Shown here in pieces: positions 1-11,100 of a stretch of 64,000 nucleotides of DNA. Made by a program: the position numbers and the translations under genes. The stretch covers positions 12,292,001-12,356,000 of the forward strand of contig NC_133526.1 in assembly GCF_048544455.1 (NCBI RefSeq). The letters are read 5' to 3'. Position 1 is the first letter of the stretch. Each line of letters begins with the position of its first letter. Source of the DNA: Silene latifolia (taxonomy: Eukaryota > Streptophyta > Magnoliopsida > Caryophyllales > Caryophyllaceae). The notes under the pieces were generated by a model. It searched no databases, was not told where the DNA came from, and worked only from the letters and a program-made list of their open reading frames with translations.

Positions 1-454
1 AGCAAGAACAGGACATAGGGAGACATACTTGTAACTTTTTGTTTTTCTTTCCCTTGTTTTGTTGTAAAACTCTTGGTAGGTTGTGTTTAGGCTTATCCCT
101 ACGGGGACGGCCGTCGTCTGCATTCTCCTTGCTTGTAACCTGTTATTACTTTTAATAAGAGTTCGTTTCTTCTTCCTCCGGCTTGGCCGAGGTTTTTACC
201 TCACTTCTTTTCTTGCGCTAGTATTTGAGCGTCTCAACCGTACTTTTTCGCGTTTTTGTCTTCGTCCTGGTTGTCTCCTTACGTTATTAATTGAGAGTCT
301 CTTTTGTTTCCGCCTCGGCTTGGCCGAGCGATCTAAGTGCGTATCTCAATTGTGTTTAACGCTTCCGAGGCGTTTTGATCGCTTCGGCCAGTGTCAAGTC
401 AATCGACCGGTCGTGACCGTCGCGGTGTCTTTTTTCTTGTCGGCCGGCGCCGTG
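1..454. other. Unassigned internal sequence of the gypsy element
   Basis: No coding domain is recognised. Two short blocks with GGCTTGGCCGAG (about 180 and 315), each followed by similar T-rich sequence and a TGAGAGTCT or TGAGCGTCT motif, suggest an older, longer duplication of roughly 135 bp. Confidence 0.4.
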
Positions 455-1235
455 GCGTCTACCACTTGGGGTGACTGCGACGGCGCCTACTTCTTGATGG
501 AGACGCCATGGCGTCTACCACTTGGAGTGATGCGACGGCGCACTTCTTGATGGAGATCGCTGCGTGGCGTTTACCACTGGAGTGACTGCGACGGCGTCAA
601 ACCTCTTGGGGTGATCGCCATGGCGTCTACTACTTAGGGTGACTGCGACGGCGCCTGCTTCTTGATGGAGACTGCCGTGGCGTCTACCACTTGGGTGATC
701 GACGGCGTCAAACCTCTTGGGGTGACGTCGTGGCGTCTCTTGCTGGGTGAATGCGACGGCGCACAGCTTCTTGATGGAGACGTAGTCGTGGCGTCTACCA
801 CTTGGAGTGAGCTGACGGCGTCAAACCTCTTGGGGTGATGCCGGAGTGCGTCTGCTGGGGTGACTGCGGCGTCGTACGCTTCTTGATGGAGGCTGCCGTG
901 GCGTCTACCACTTGGAGTGACTGCGACGGCGTCAAACCTCTTGGGGTGACTGTCGTGGCGTCTTGCTTGGGGTGAGCTGCGACGGCGCCTACTTCTTGAT
1001 GGAGGCTGCCCGTGGCGTCTACCACTTGGAGTGACTGCGACGGCGTCAAACCTCTTGGGGTGACTGCCGTGGCGTCTCTTGGGGTGATTGCGACGGTGCA
1101 CCTTCTTGATGGAGGCTAGTGGCGTCTACCACTTGGAGTGATGCGACGGCGTCAAACCTCTTGGGGTGATCGCCGTGGCGTCTCTTCGCTGGGGTGATCG
1201 CGACGGCGCTGTTTCTCGATAGAGACGCCACCCTT
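455..1235. repeat. Alternating 56-bp tandem repeat inside the gypsy element (about 14 units)
   Basis: Units start near 455, 511, 567, 623, 680, 733, 791, 845, 901, 958, 1015, 1072, 1122 and 1178, a spacing of about 56 bp. Two types alternate. One contains GCGTCTACCACTTGGAGTGA and GTCAAACCTCTTGGGGTGA; the other contains GCGTCTCTTGCTGGGGTGA and CTTCTTGATGGAGGCTGC. This makes a higher-order dimer of about 112 bp. Homogenisation is incomplete, since units differ by single bases and short indels. The array lies on the 3' side of the protease region. It can be translated over long stretches in more than one frame, but that follows from the repeat and is not evidence for a gene. Confidence 0.9.
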
Positions 1236-1442
1236 GTCGGTATGACAGGTGTGCCGGCGTCACGCCGCTTCCTAGTGACTATGGGGAAAATGAACATTTT
1301 GACGGAAGACTTGGATGATTTTTCATTAGATAAAAACATGTGTCGGGATGCCCACAGCTGTTTTGGACACCTCCGCCGCTACATAAAGTTTTCCATGAGA
1401 TCAGCAGCGTCCTAATGGCTCATCAAAGGCACACCTTCCCAG

Positions 1443-1880
1443 TCAGCCGCCAATCGCATCCATGAGGTCGCCCTCCTGTTGTAAGGATGGACTTTTCCCT
1501 TTCTCTGATTTCTTTGCCACCTTGAGGGATTGCATGTTGCATCCTCTGGCAGCTATCTGGATGTTGACCACTTCGTCCTTCTCGTCCTTGGAGACGAGCT
1601 TATGCGCTTCCCCCCGGTCCGAGACATACATCAGTGTTAGGGCCCGGATGGACATCACCGCGTCGGCCTCGCTCAGAGTGACTCGGCCTATGAGAACATT
1701 GTAGGCGGACGAGCCGTCAATGACCACGAACTCGGCTAGGACATTCTTAGCCGCCTTCCCTTCGCCGAACATCACCGGGAGTCGATTGACCCCGGTGGTA
1801 CGAGGCGGCCCCGGAGAAGTCGATAGCGGGTTGGTGCGGGGGCTTAAGTCCTTGACTTTCGGTAGAGGCCGAGGAAGCAC
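1443..1880 (-). pseudogene. retroviral-type aspartic protease region of the gypsy element
   Basis: The reading contains LPVMFGEGKAAKNVLAEFVV followed by IDGSSAYNVLIGR, the hallmark of the protease segment in plant Tat/Athila-type gypsy polyproteins (V-DG-SAYN-I-GR), then LSEADAV. It sits directly downstream of gag on the same strand, as expected. It is a fossil fragment; reverse transcriptase and integrase of this copy are not in the window. Confidence 0.7.
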
Positions 1881-2149
1881 TCCCGAACATGATGTTCGTG
1901 TGCGCGCGCTGTGTCAATCGGGCACCTCTTGACCAGGTGGTTGGATATGTCCAAATTGACTACAAGTGGGTCGCTGTGAGGAGCGATGACTCCTTCGTAG
2001 TCCTTCCTTCCAATGGTCATATCGGGGATGTTGGAAGCGGGGATCGCTGTGTTGGGCACAAAGTTGATGGCCTGATATAGCTCGTTCAGGTGTCGTTTGT
2101 GCCCATGAGCGGATCCTCCGTTCTCGTTGCCCCGATGACAACATGGATC

Positions 2150-3426
2150 ACTCTATCCGTTCAAGACGGATTTCTTACCCGAATCGTCGGCGTCGGTCTT
2201 TTGGCCTTTGGCAACGTACTTGCTGAGGCTCCCCTTCCGGATCGGCTCTTCAATGGCATTCTTCGGATGTCGGCGATCGTTGGTTAAATGGCCGGTGTGG
2301 CCGTGGTACTCACGATCTTGGTTCGTGTCACCGTCACTTTTTGGCTTGGGGGTCTCTCCCACTTCGCCCTCGTTTTTGCTCGGGCGAAGACCTCGGCGGG
2401 CGATACGACGAGAGGGTTTTATCATTATACCGCCTCTGGTGGTACGTTCCCGAACTCCACCCGGCGCCCGTCGAGTCCTGTTTCTTGGCAGATTTGTCAG
2501 ACCGTGACCTATTATTCTCACGGCGTCTTTCATCGGACCGTGACCCGTTGTTGTCACGTCGTCTTTCATTCGGGTTGTCCTCCCGGCGGCTCTTCTTTTC
2601 TGAGTGCTCGGCCTCGCTGGGGCCTACCCAGGTCTTGTGATAGTCCTCTACCTCGATGGCCTGGTCGGCCATCTTCCTGGCGGCATCCAAGCCCAGGCCT
2701 CCGCACTTGATGAGCTCATTTTTTAAGTCTCCCCTTGGGAGGCCCTTCATCGGCCAAGGCCGCCGCCGGGATTAATTTCTCGAATCTGCTGGACCTTTCC
2801 GTCGAACCTCTTCACATAGCTTCGTAGAGACTCGCCCTCCTCCTGTTTGATAGTTAGGAGGTCCGACGTCTCCACGGCCCTCCTCTTATTGCAAGAGTAC
2901 TGGGCTAGAAAGGCGTCCCTTAGGTCGGCGTAATAGTATATCGAGCCGTCGGGAAGCCCCTTGTACCAACTTTGAGCCATCCCATGCAGAGTTGTTGGGA
3001 AAGCTCGGCACCAGACCTCATCGGGCTGCTCCCATACCGACATGTAAGACTCGAAAGCCTCGGCGTGGTCGGCTGGATCACTATCTCCTTTGTATGATAT
3101 GGGTGGCAACTTGAGCTTAGTTGGTACCGGATTTCTAGGACGTAGGTCTTTGAGGGGCAATCGACCACGTGTCGAACGATACGCGGCGATCGGCTCCTCG
3201 CATTCCTAGTCCGGCTCCTCCCCTCGTAGCGGGAAGGACTCCTTCTTCGACTCGGGCTGCTTCTCCGACTCTGCTGAGTCGGGCTCCTCTGGCTCCTTTG
3301 GGGTAAGCCTCGTTCGTGAAGCGGGGACGCTATCCTCCCATGAGTACGGGAAGGACTTAGGTCTACCACGCCCACTTTGGGCTCCCAGCGACTTGACCGG
3401 GTCGCTTCTCCTAGTGCTCCGTTCAA
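2150..3426 (-). pseudogene. gag region of the gypsy element
   Basis: Minus-strand reading shows a typical plant gypsy Gag core (Retrotrans_gag): a lead-in with LPPISYKGDSDPADHAEAFE, then WCRAFPTTLHGMAQSWYKGL, a DLRDAFLAQY stretch and an EEGESLRSYVKRF stretch. These match the usual order of the family. Upstream sequence is arginine/serine-rich, and the far end (2150-2750) is rich in charged Arg/Ser/Asp residues. This is structural-protein coding remains of an old, broken element. It lies between the LTR at 3821 and the protease region at 1443-1880. Confidence 0.75.
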
Positions 3427-3802
3427 ATTTCTCGAGTCACATTTCGGGCCCCGGTCTCCTGGACGGTTTCCGCCGCTCTTGTCGGCGTGACGGTGTGAGC
3501 GGGCGTATTTCCACCAGGTCCGGGAGCATTTTCGGTTTTGCTACGTCAACCACATGTCCCATGATGGTGACCTGGTTGGCTGGCAGCGGCGTGTCTGGTA
3601 TTATTGGCATCCCGAACTCCGGTTGGATTACTCCGCGGTGGAGGGTGCACGACTCTGCACTGTTGAAGGTATCATCTTGGTGCGGTTTCGTCGGTCACGA
3701 CTGCGTCTTGTTGTTTCGACATCTTCTTAGCTTTTTGGGTGGGTTTTTAACTTGTTTTTTTTTTTGTTTGGGAATGAATGTGACTAGCTTTTAGTAGCGA
3801 TT

Positions 3803-3820
3803 TTCCCACAAAGCGCCAAT
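3803..3820 (-). other. Primer-binding site of the gypsy element
   Basis: Directly inside the LTR, the minus strand reads ATTGGCGCTTTGTGGGAA. Plant gypsy elements of this type usually carry an ATTGGCGCC...TGTGGGAA stretch as the tRNA primer site. The position next to the LTR supports the call; the tRNA species is not assigned. Confidence 0.55.
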
Positions 3821-4408
3821 TGTTCCGGTATAATTCCGGAGCGGATATTTGTTACCACTCGTAGCTCGTAGAATGACGTCTTTGCTTGAGTCCTCCTTTC
3901 GGTCTCCCAAACGATGAACAAACCGAGGGCTCGGCTTGGGGCCGAGCGAACTCACTCCGACGCTCAAGTCAGTAAACTTATGGGATAAGTTGTTGTTACT
4001 TGACTAAATGTATATTGTAGAGAGATAAGGAAGATATTACCAGATGAATAGTGATTCTTAGGTTATTTTGTGGATCCTTTCCTCAATGAAGGTTGAGGAG
4101 TATTTATAGACTTTCACCTTTTGTCACGTAGTAGCCAAGTGGCCAAGTGGCTAGCGGGTGGAAAGATCGATCTACCCCTCGGCCGAGGACCTATGGCAGG
4201 CCGGCGGGCCCTGTTGACTCACCGCCGAGGGGTCTTGGATATGAGTACGCGGGTATGTGCCCCCAGGTGGCGGTTGTTGCCATGCCGAGACCAGCCGACA
4301 GTAGATGGGCCGCATCGGCTAGGCTGTCTAAGTCGTTGACTTGCTGTGGTCGTCTTTGACCTTGCTCAATATGTTGACTTGGTCAGCGGTGCAGAATATG
4401 CCCCATCA
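3821..4408 (-). repeat. LTR (5' LTR of the minus-strand gypsy element)
   Basis: The 588-bp repeat begins TGTTCCGG and ends CCCCATCA on the plus strand, giving TG...CA ends in either reading. It aligns along its length with the LTRs at 18156-18741 and 25323-25922: shared blocks include the CGAACTCACTCCGACGCTC-like region, the CACCTTTTGTCACGTAGT block and the terminal GCAGAATATGCCCC. The gag side lies to its left, so this is the 5' LTR of a minus-strand element. Confidence 0.85.
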
Positions 4409-4645
4409 ATTACACTTGTCTAGAATACCTCTAACCTATATACCTCATTCGACACTGATGCTTATAAGTAACAAAAGAAAATAGAGATAATCAAGCAATT
4501 GGTTTTAATATGAACATCTTGGAGGTATGAGGCTCCAATCTTGCTGTCAAATTCCCAACAAACTTTTGATTTAAGGTCTTGTGCTGTTATAACAAAAACA
4601 AATGACAACGAAACCTCGTTAATTTTAGTCGGCTTATTTAATATT

Positions 4646-4926
4646 GCCCTGTTCTTTTGGATTGAAACTAATCTGATCTGAACTGAACTGAACTTATAGG
4701 ATCTGAACTGAACTGAACTGAACTTAAAGGATCTGAAATGAACTTAAATTAAGTGAGATATAGGATCGAATCGAACTTATAGGATTCGAACCGAATCGAA
4801 CTTATAGGATCTCGAATCGAACTTATAAGATCCGAATCGAATCAACTTATAGGATCTGAACTAAACTGAACTTATAGGATCTGAAACAAACTTAAATTAA
4901 GTGATTTAAGTCCAAAAGAACAGGGC
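4646..4926. mobile_element. MITE with GAACTGAACTGA minisatellite core
   Basis: The 281-bp unit has perfect 16-bp terminal inverted repeats, GCCCTGTTCTTTTGGA at 4646-4661 and its complement at 4911-4926. Between them are degenerate units of the form ACTTATAGGATCTGAACTGA, about 20-27 bp long, drifting to GAATCGAAC variants. No clear target duplication is visible, so the superfamily is not assigned. The flanks 4409-4645 and 4927-5168 hold nothing I recognise. Confidence 0.75.
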
Positions 4927-5168
4927 CTAAGTACTCGTCATAATTAAATTGAAGTCGGAGAGAAGCATTATGATTTATGTACCTCCCAAAGATCCCTGGC
5001 TTGAACAACGCTGCCTTCGGGAATGCCGATATCGTCCCAATGGGCTGTTACATGATGGGTAAGTGTACCTCTATTCACCAAAACAACGGCCACCCTGTAA
5101 TGTGTCAATGGCCCAGCCCACACCTGTTAACCACATTTATGTTAAAAATATCAATTTTATTTTTAGAA

Positions 5169-6135
5169 TCCCCCTTAAACTAAAAGAATAAGAGATTCTC
5201 AAGTTTTCCCGCCTAAATGAGTTGCTCTATATTGGGCTTTGGGCTTCATTATATGCTATATTTGACTAGGCCAACTGATTTCTTTCATACAATAAATAAT
5301 ACCATGACATTTAAAAAGGGGATAATATTTTTTTCAACTTGCATTCCCCTTTATTTTATTTACTACTAAGAAAATAAAAAATTTCAATAGTTTTTCCTCC
5401 AAAAAGAAGTTGGCTAAATAAGGAAACAAAACTCTATTTTTATTAAATTATTATCTTTTAGTTAAGATATAATCTTTGATCATTATAATTTTTTTAATTA
5501 AATTATAATCTTTTAATTTAAAAAAAAAACGGTATAAATCTAAAATTCGTATATGAAAAAACGAAAAATTTGATATTATTAGTTTCGCATATTTTTTTTT
5601 ACCAAGTACGAGAATTTAGTTCGTATAAAAAAATTATGAACTTATATTATTAATTTCTTGACAAAAAAAACTTTAAAATTATTTGAGATAATTTATAAAT
5701 TGAAATCATAAGTTTTATGATGAAAAATTTCATTAAAATTATTAGAAATTGAGAGGGGAGGAATTCATAAAGCGATTATCGTATTATTGATAGTAGTTCG
5801 TTCGTACCCATTACAATAAGAGATCAGACATTTATATAGCATTCAAAATAACTTAAATCTCGATCTAGAACATTCTAATGTAGGCAATTGAAGATATTCA
5901 TCATATCATTATAATATTATTACGATTACGGTATAATACCATAATATTCTCCAACAAAAATATACATTTCATGAATTTACTTAATTCTTTTAATTAATTT
6001 TCCATTTCAATTTTTTATCTTCATATTAAAATATGAAAAATTACTAATACGTCAATTTTAAATCTTAAATAATATATTATAAAGTAAGTAAAAGATCTAT
6101 GAATACCGCGCATGTATGCGCGGGATCCATACTAG
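5169..6135 (+). mobile_element. Non-autonomous Helitron, 967 bp
   Basis: The 5' end begins TCCCCCTTAAACTAAAAGAA directly after an A. The 3' end is a perfect 8-bp hairpin (CCGCGCAT GT ATGCGCGG, 6106-6123) followed by GATCCATACTAG and a T. TC start, hairpin, CTAG end and insertion between A and T are the standard Helitron features. The same 5' end (TCCCCCTTA..TAAAAGAAT, then TTTTCCCGCC) recurs at 34433 and, on the minus strand, at 16038, so this is one family. There is no Rep/helicase coding sequence; the interior is AT-rich. Confidence 0.8.
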
Positions 6136-6141
6136 TATATT

Positions 6142-6388
6142 AAGGATAGTGATAGGGCGTCACCGGGTAACGTCCAAATTGAGTGTCAGTTTAAAAAATA
6201 AATGTATACAATTTGTGTTAGAGGAAGTATTATTATATTAAGGATAGTGATAGGGCGTCACCGGGTAACGTCCAAATTGAGTGTCACCCTCTCACATACA
6301 TTCTTAATTGAAAGGGTCCCCAGTCACCTCATGTGAGAGGGTGACGCCCAAATTGAGTGTCATCCGGTGGCGCCCTTTCATTTTCCTT
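6142..6388. mobile_element. MITE (6240-6388) with a partial direct copy (6142-6190)
   Basis: The complete unit has imperfect inverted ends: AAGGATAGTGATAGGGCGTC on the left and a right end whose complement starts AAGGAAAATGAAAGGGCGCC. The inner arm TGAGTGTCACCCTCTCACAT is also mirrored. A copy of only the left end lies at 6142-6190, just beyond the Helitron CTAG end. Flanks are ATATT-rich, so the target duplication is unclear. Confidence 0.65.
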
Positions 6389-7139
6389 ATATTAATTCAT
6401 TACCTCTCGGACACCATCCTTCTTAACTTTTTTGCTTGAACTCCCGGAGGATCTCAGTACATAATACGGAGTAGATCATTAAATCACCAAAAACTTTAAT
6501 TTAATATTCAAATTCTCGTCGATAAGAGTGGACTCTACTGGTTAAAATTTGAAGGAAATTTTTCAAACCTCCTCAAAAGCAATTCTGTAAAAGTATTTAC
6601 TATTTATGGTCTGAGTCTCGTAGATTTCGAATCTATCTTCAAGGAAATAGAAATGAATGTGACCTTACCTTGGTTAACTTGAATCACTTCTTTATTGCCA
6701 ATGATCTCCGTGTTTTCTTTTGTCAGATTTCTCACATCACACCCAATCAGAAGAGGGGCCTATATGTTTTTTCAGTTCTTATAAGGTCCTTAGCCATTAT
6801 TCAACACAAATAAGAATAACATCTATATATTGTATCTACTTTCTTGTTTTTCATTTTTTGCTTTTTTTTAAGAAAATTATATCACCTTGGAAATTGCCCA
6901 TAGACTAAAATGAACAATGTATTCGTTTTTCGACATCCCTCCATTTCCCACTTCAAGCATGTCCGGATCTATTCAAATAGCAAATGTTAACATTAAGTAG
7001 AGACATCAAATCATTTTCCTATGCAAAATTCGAAAGAATTTAGGAATTAGAATCTAAGTGAACATACCATTCCAGCCACCGGGTCTAGCATGCTCAGCGT
7101 AACCCTCATTCATGTCCGCTCTAGTGACCATACTATAAT
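6389..7139. other. Intergenic, nothing recognised
   Basis: This is about 750 bp of AT-rich sequence between a MITE and the CACTA terminus. No open frame, repeat or motif supports a feature. Confidence 0.5.
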
Positions 7140-7159
7140 CACTACTACAGATACAGCCT
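7140..7159. repeat. CACTA terminal inverted repeat
   Basis: The sequence CACTACTACAGATACAGCCT begins the element. The preceding AAT (7137-7139) would be the 3-bp target duplication, which cannot be verified because the other end is not found. Confidence 0.75.
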
Positions 7160-7650
7160 ATAACAACGGGTAAAAACCGTTGTAAAATCAAAAAGCGGAC
7201 GTTGTTAAAGCGGCCGTTGTAGAAGGTATTTACAACGGTTTGCTTATTTAGTGAAACCGTTGTCTAAAGTATTCATCACGGTTAAAAGCCGTTGTTGTTG
7301 GGTGTTCTCCGTTGTGGAAAGTGTTTCAAAATTTTGGAGGGAATAATATAACAACGGTTGTCGTATGTATAACCGTTGTTGTAACTTTCCCTCCAAAATT
7401 GTGAAGTCTTTTGACAACGGGTTTATGGTACATACCCGTTGTTGAAATTTTTAGTAACAACGGTTCTTTGTTTAATACCCGTTGTTGTAATTTTACCTCC
7501 AAAATTGTGAAGACTTTTAACAACGATTCTTCGATTAAAACCTGTTGTTGAATATTATGCGCGGGTATTTGTGAATGTCATTCACAACGGTGTTATTTTT
7601 ATTAACCGTTGTGAAAGGTATTCACAACGGTTTTTTTTTAGTAACCGTTT
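7160..7650. repeat. Subterminal hairpin array of the CACTA element
   Basis: About ten units, each an inverted pair ACAACGG(G/T)...(A/C)CCGTTGT separated by roughly 10-25 nt, recur every 40-50 bp. Examples are ACAACGGGTAAAAACCGTTGT and ACAACGGGTTTATGG...ACCCGTTGTTG. In En/Spm, TNPA binds short repeated motifs in this position, in both orientations. By analogy these are probable transposase-binding sites, which is inference. Confidence 0.8.
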
Positions 7651-7964
7651 TTATTACAAACTCCTAATGTTTTGAAAAAATAAATTTGTTTCATGTCATT
7701 CAAAAACCTGCATATGTCGGCAAAGACCATATACCAAAGACCAAGATAAATCACAAATTTGGGTTCATCGAACTCAATAGATTCAATTCAACCACAACAA
7801 AGAAATGCATCATCATATATATATATACTTACAAGGAGTTGAATTTACATGAACTAATCATTCCCTAACTTCAACAAAAAATTTACTAATAAGTTGATCT
7901 AAACTCTGAGTATCATGCATTTCTAAATATATTCTAAGACGTAGTTGCCCCACATGTCTCTTAC

Positions 7965-8026
7965 CCCGTCACAACAGATTGTCGTCTATATCTACACTTG
8001 AGTACTGCTCAATCTGTTGTGACGGG
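7965..8026. repeat. Perfect 17-bp inverted repeat with 28-nt loop
   Basis: CCCGTCACAACAGATTG (7965-7981) is mirrored exactly by CAATCTGTTGTGACGGG (8010-8026). It lies just past the 3' end of the minus-strand Ulp1 gene, where it could form an RNA stem in a 3' UTR or represent a tiny MITE. Confidence 0.75.
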
Positions 8027-8064
8027 TTGATTGCATACTGCGGAAAAAACAAAGAGAAGACATT

Positions 8065-8140
8065 ATGGTATATATAGCAGCAAGCAAGACAACATTAGCA
8101 ACATCATGGTATATATAGCAGCAAGCAAGACAACATTAGC
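8065..8140. repeat. 41-bp tandem duplication
   Basis: The stretch beginning ATGGTATATATAGCAGCAAG occurs at 8065 and again at 8106 with no visible change, followed by CAAGACAACATTAGC in both. It is a recent local duplication in the 3' part of the CACTA element. Confidence 0.85.
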
Positions 8141-8169
8141 TCTAATTTAAAAAAAAGTAATAAACACAT

Positions 8170-11100
8170 GTTTAAATTATTACTAACCTTGTCTGGAATA
8201 ACGAGATATCTTCGTCTAATAATCTCCAACATGAACCGACAAGCGTAGTATCCACATTGTATGCTATCGGGTGGCGAGGGCCTATTATTACATAAAAAAA
8301 GCAGATTTGAGAAGGCTCACATCAGAATCTTGAACTTTAGGTGTTGTATTAGTATTAAACACAGATTTTGCACTTAATGTTATTGTATTTGAGCACGTAC
8401 CCCTGTTATCGTAATAAAATCAGGGCCAACATCAGAATCTTCCGTGGGTTGATCCTGCTCGTTTGCTCTTTTCTTCTTAAAGGCCCTTTTTTTAAAAAAT
8501 AAAAAAGGAGGCAGAAACTAATTTTTTTAGGGGCAAAAATATGAAAGAGCTTTTTTCTATAAATAAAAAATGAAAATGTTATTATAAATAAATCAGTATT
8601 ATAAACTTACATATTAATCAAGTGCTTAAAAGTCTCGCTTGGTTGATGATGTAAAGAGTCCAACCAGAAAACTTTATTCCTTGTCGGCATGATGGCTACT
8701 AGCACCCAATGAGTCCTACATCAAGAGACATCATCATTATTAACAAGTACATATATTAGTTATGAAAATGCAATTGTAGAGGGAAACGTAATATTAATTT
8801 GTTTATTACCCTTTTTCATTATAAGCGCCAAAAATCAGCTTCTTGGTTGTCGCCAATTGCTGAGCAATATAATCTACCCGTTGTTCGAACGAGAAATCCG
8901 GAATAAATAAAGATAAAACATAGGGGCACGGAATCCGTATAGATCGATGGAATATTCTTCTCCGGGATCACTCTCAATTTCAATATCCTACATTATTACG
9001 GTATTAATTCCGGTATTTAAAACACTATCTAGTAGTCCGAATATTAGACTATGAAATTATTTATTAAGAAACTTACTTCATCCAAACAAATATGTGTGAT
9101 ATATCAATCTGGTCTAGGCCAGCCCATACGGCTAGCAGATCCCATGATATAAGCGCTTGGCGCTCAGCCCCTAGAATATTCTCCTCGAGCGGAATAACTA
9201 TCACTTGCTCGGTGGCTATGCGATGGCCAGCCTCCTCATGCAATCTCATCATCGTCACCGTTCTTACTTTTTGCATGTAATCCTTCCCTTTATATTGTGT
9301 GGAGTTTAAAGTCCTAACTTTCGGTCCGGAAAGAATGAGTCTTTGATTTTGTGCTACTACCACCAGCCTACACATGTAGTAGATAATTAAAATAATTATA
9401 AATCCAAAGGTAACATATCCTAGTTGGAGTAATAAAAATAAAAGCGTACTTAATTAAATACCTCGTCAACTGCTCTTTCAATGATGAGGTAGTAGTAGCG
9501 AGTAAGACTGGGACTTAGGGTTATCGGTCTTTTTTTGTCCCCTACACAAAATTACCATGCTTTTTATAAATACAGACAAAATATAAATAAAGGGAGCGAG
9601 GTTAATTTTTAAAAAATGGAGAAGTTAATTAAATACCTCATCAAGTTGTTGTGAAGTCGAGGTCGTTGGCATGTCTGTGGACTTAGGCTTATCCGCCAAA
9701 GCCGTCTTTTTTGTTCCCTACAAAAAAAAAAAAATAACATATAAATTTAACATATAAAAACATTCAACAATTAAAAATGTAACATATATATAAAGGTATT
9801 TCTTCTAACCCCAACTGCTTTTATTTCTGCTGAGGCGGCGGAGATATCTTCGCCAAGTAGATGTGAGTTTCGAGCCATTGGATGAAACTTCCAAGCGCAT
9901 CTCCCAAATGGTAATGTCGTCACGAATCCCAGGACGATGGCGGTTGAAAGTTTTCATGGCACTGAAAGACTGTGAGTTATCTCTACTATTCTATGATTCG
10001 GCAAAAGTTTTTCGCCATGAACTACGCTTTCACTGCTGCAGATTTGTTTTCTACGAGACCCCGGCCAACACGCACATGTGGCTTTTCGGTTCTATTAGGG
10101 TCAAAGAAGAATAACGGCCTCTTGTTTACTGATCCAAAGAATATACACATACATTATTATATCTTTGCAAAAACGCTTCAAAGATTCAAAAGATTTGACA
10201 CCTCCTAAACACTACTAGTTACAATAGAATTCTTATTTCAATACCCGTCCCTTGGGATCCGACCTTTACTTGCCTCTTTACTAATTGTAGAGTTGTTTGT
10301 GAAGTATAAATTGTGTTTTGTATCGACCATTGACCAACGACCACATATGCTTAATTGTGAACACGAAATGGCCTCGATCAGTAACGGGACGCCCCTCAAA
10401 CGACCTGGATGTTCGGGTCGGCCGATCGCTCTAGCAAGAACGTCATTACGACCACTGGGAGTGAATTTCCCTTCTTCTACCTCTTTCAATACGTTGTCCT
10501 ATAATATATTAAATAAACTTCAAATTATATTTGTGACTAAAATAATAAAGTTAGTAATGAACTCATCTTAATAAAATAATGCTTACTATGTTGGCCAAAA
10601 CTTCCTCATCATATTTGTCATGCGACGACCGGGATCCTTTAGGCGTGTGCCCTTGTTTATAAGTTACATGCCGATCCACCTCTTTCACTCCCTTTGCCAC
10701 CTACACATTAACATGGTAACATTTATACACGTAAATGTGTATCAATGCAAGTCCAAGTGTGATTAAAAAAATAAAGTCCCACAGGGGAATAATGCATGCT
10801 ACTTACGAGGTCCTCTTCTATCTTTTTGTAACCGCCTCGAGAACCATAGAATTTCCCCTTCTTGCATGAAATGTTAGCACGATTTCTTCTGCTAACGGCC
10901 TTCAAATAATTATATAAAAGCACAAGTAGATGAGATAATAAAAAGATTATATAAAGGACTCATTAATTAAAAAAATGATAGGTAAATCGTTAAAAGGCGA
11001 GGATATTTAACCTGAAACTTCTCAGTAGTTCTCATCTTTTTGAAAAGATCCTATTCTTCCTGCTTGATGGTGGGACACTTGTTTTCCGGTGGGCTCTTAC

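Larger units (their letters stand above)
1..4408 (-). mobile_element. Ty3/gypsy LTR retrotransposon fossil, Tat/Retand-like, 5' portion
   Basis: This is a minus-strand LTR retrotransposon whose 3' end lies left of the window. Reading leftwards, it holds a 588-bp LTR (3821-4408), a primer-binding-like site, a gag region, a protease region, a 56-bp tandem repeat (455-1235) and 454 bp of unassigned internal sequence. The LTR resembles the LTRs of the element at 18156-25922 (shared starts TGTTCCGG and ends GCCCCATCA, and GGCTCGGCTTGG blocks), so the two are subfamilies of one lineage. Assignment to the Tat/Retand group is an inference. It rests on gag/protease type, on that relative having an additional RNase H domain, and on internal tandem repeats, a known trait of Retand elements in Silene. 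It is broken in several places. Confidence 0.85.

Noticed and set aside
634-1339. Minus-strand readings with repeated VVDAT, SIKK and TPRGLTPS motifs
   Set aside because: They are translations of the 56-bp tandem repeat in several frames at once; there is no family resemblance.
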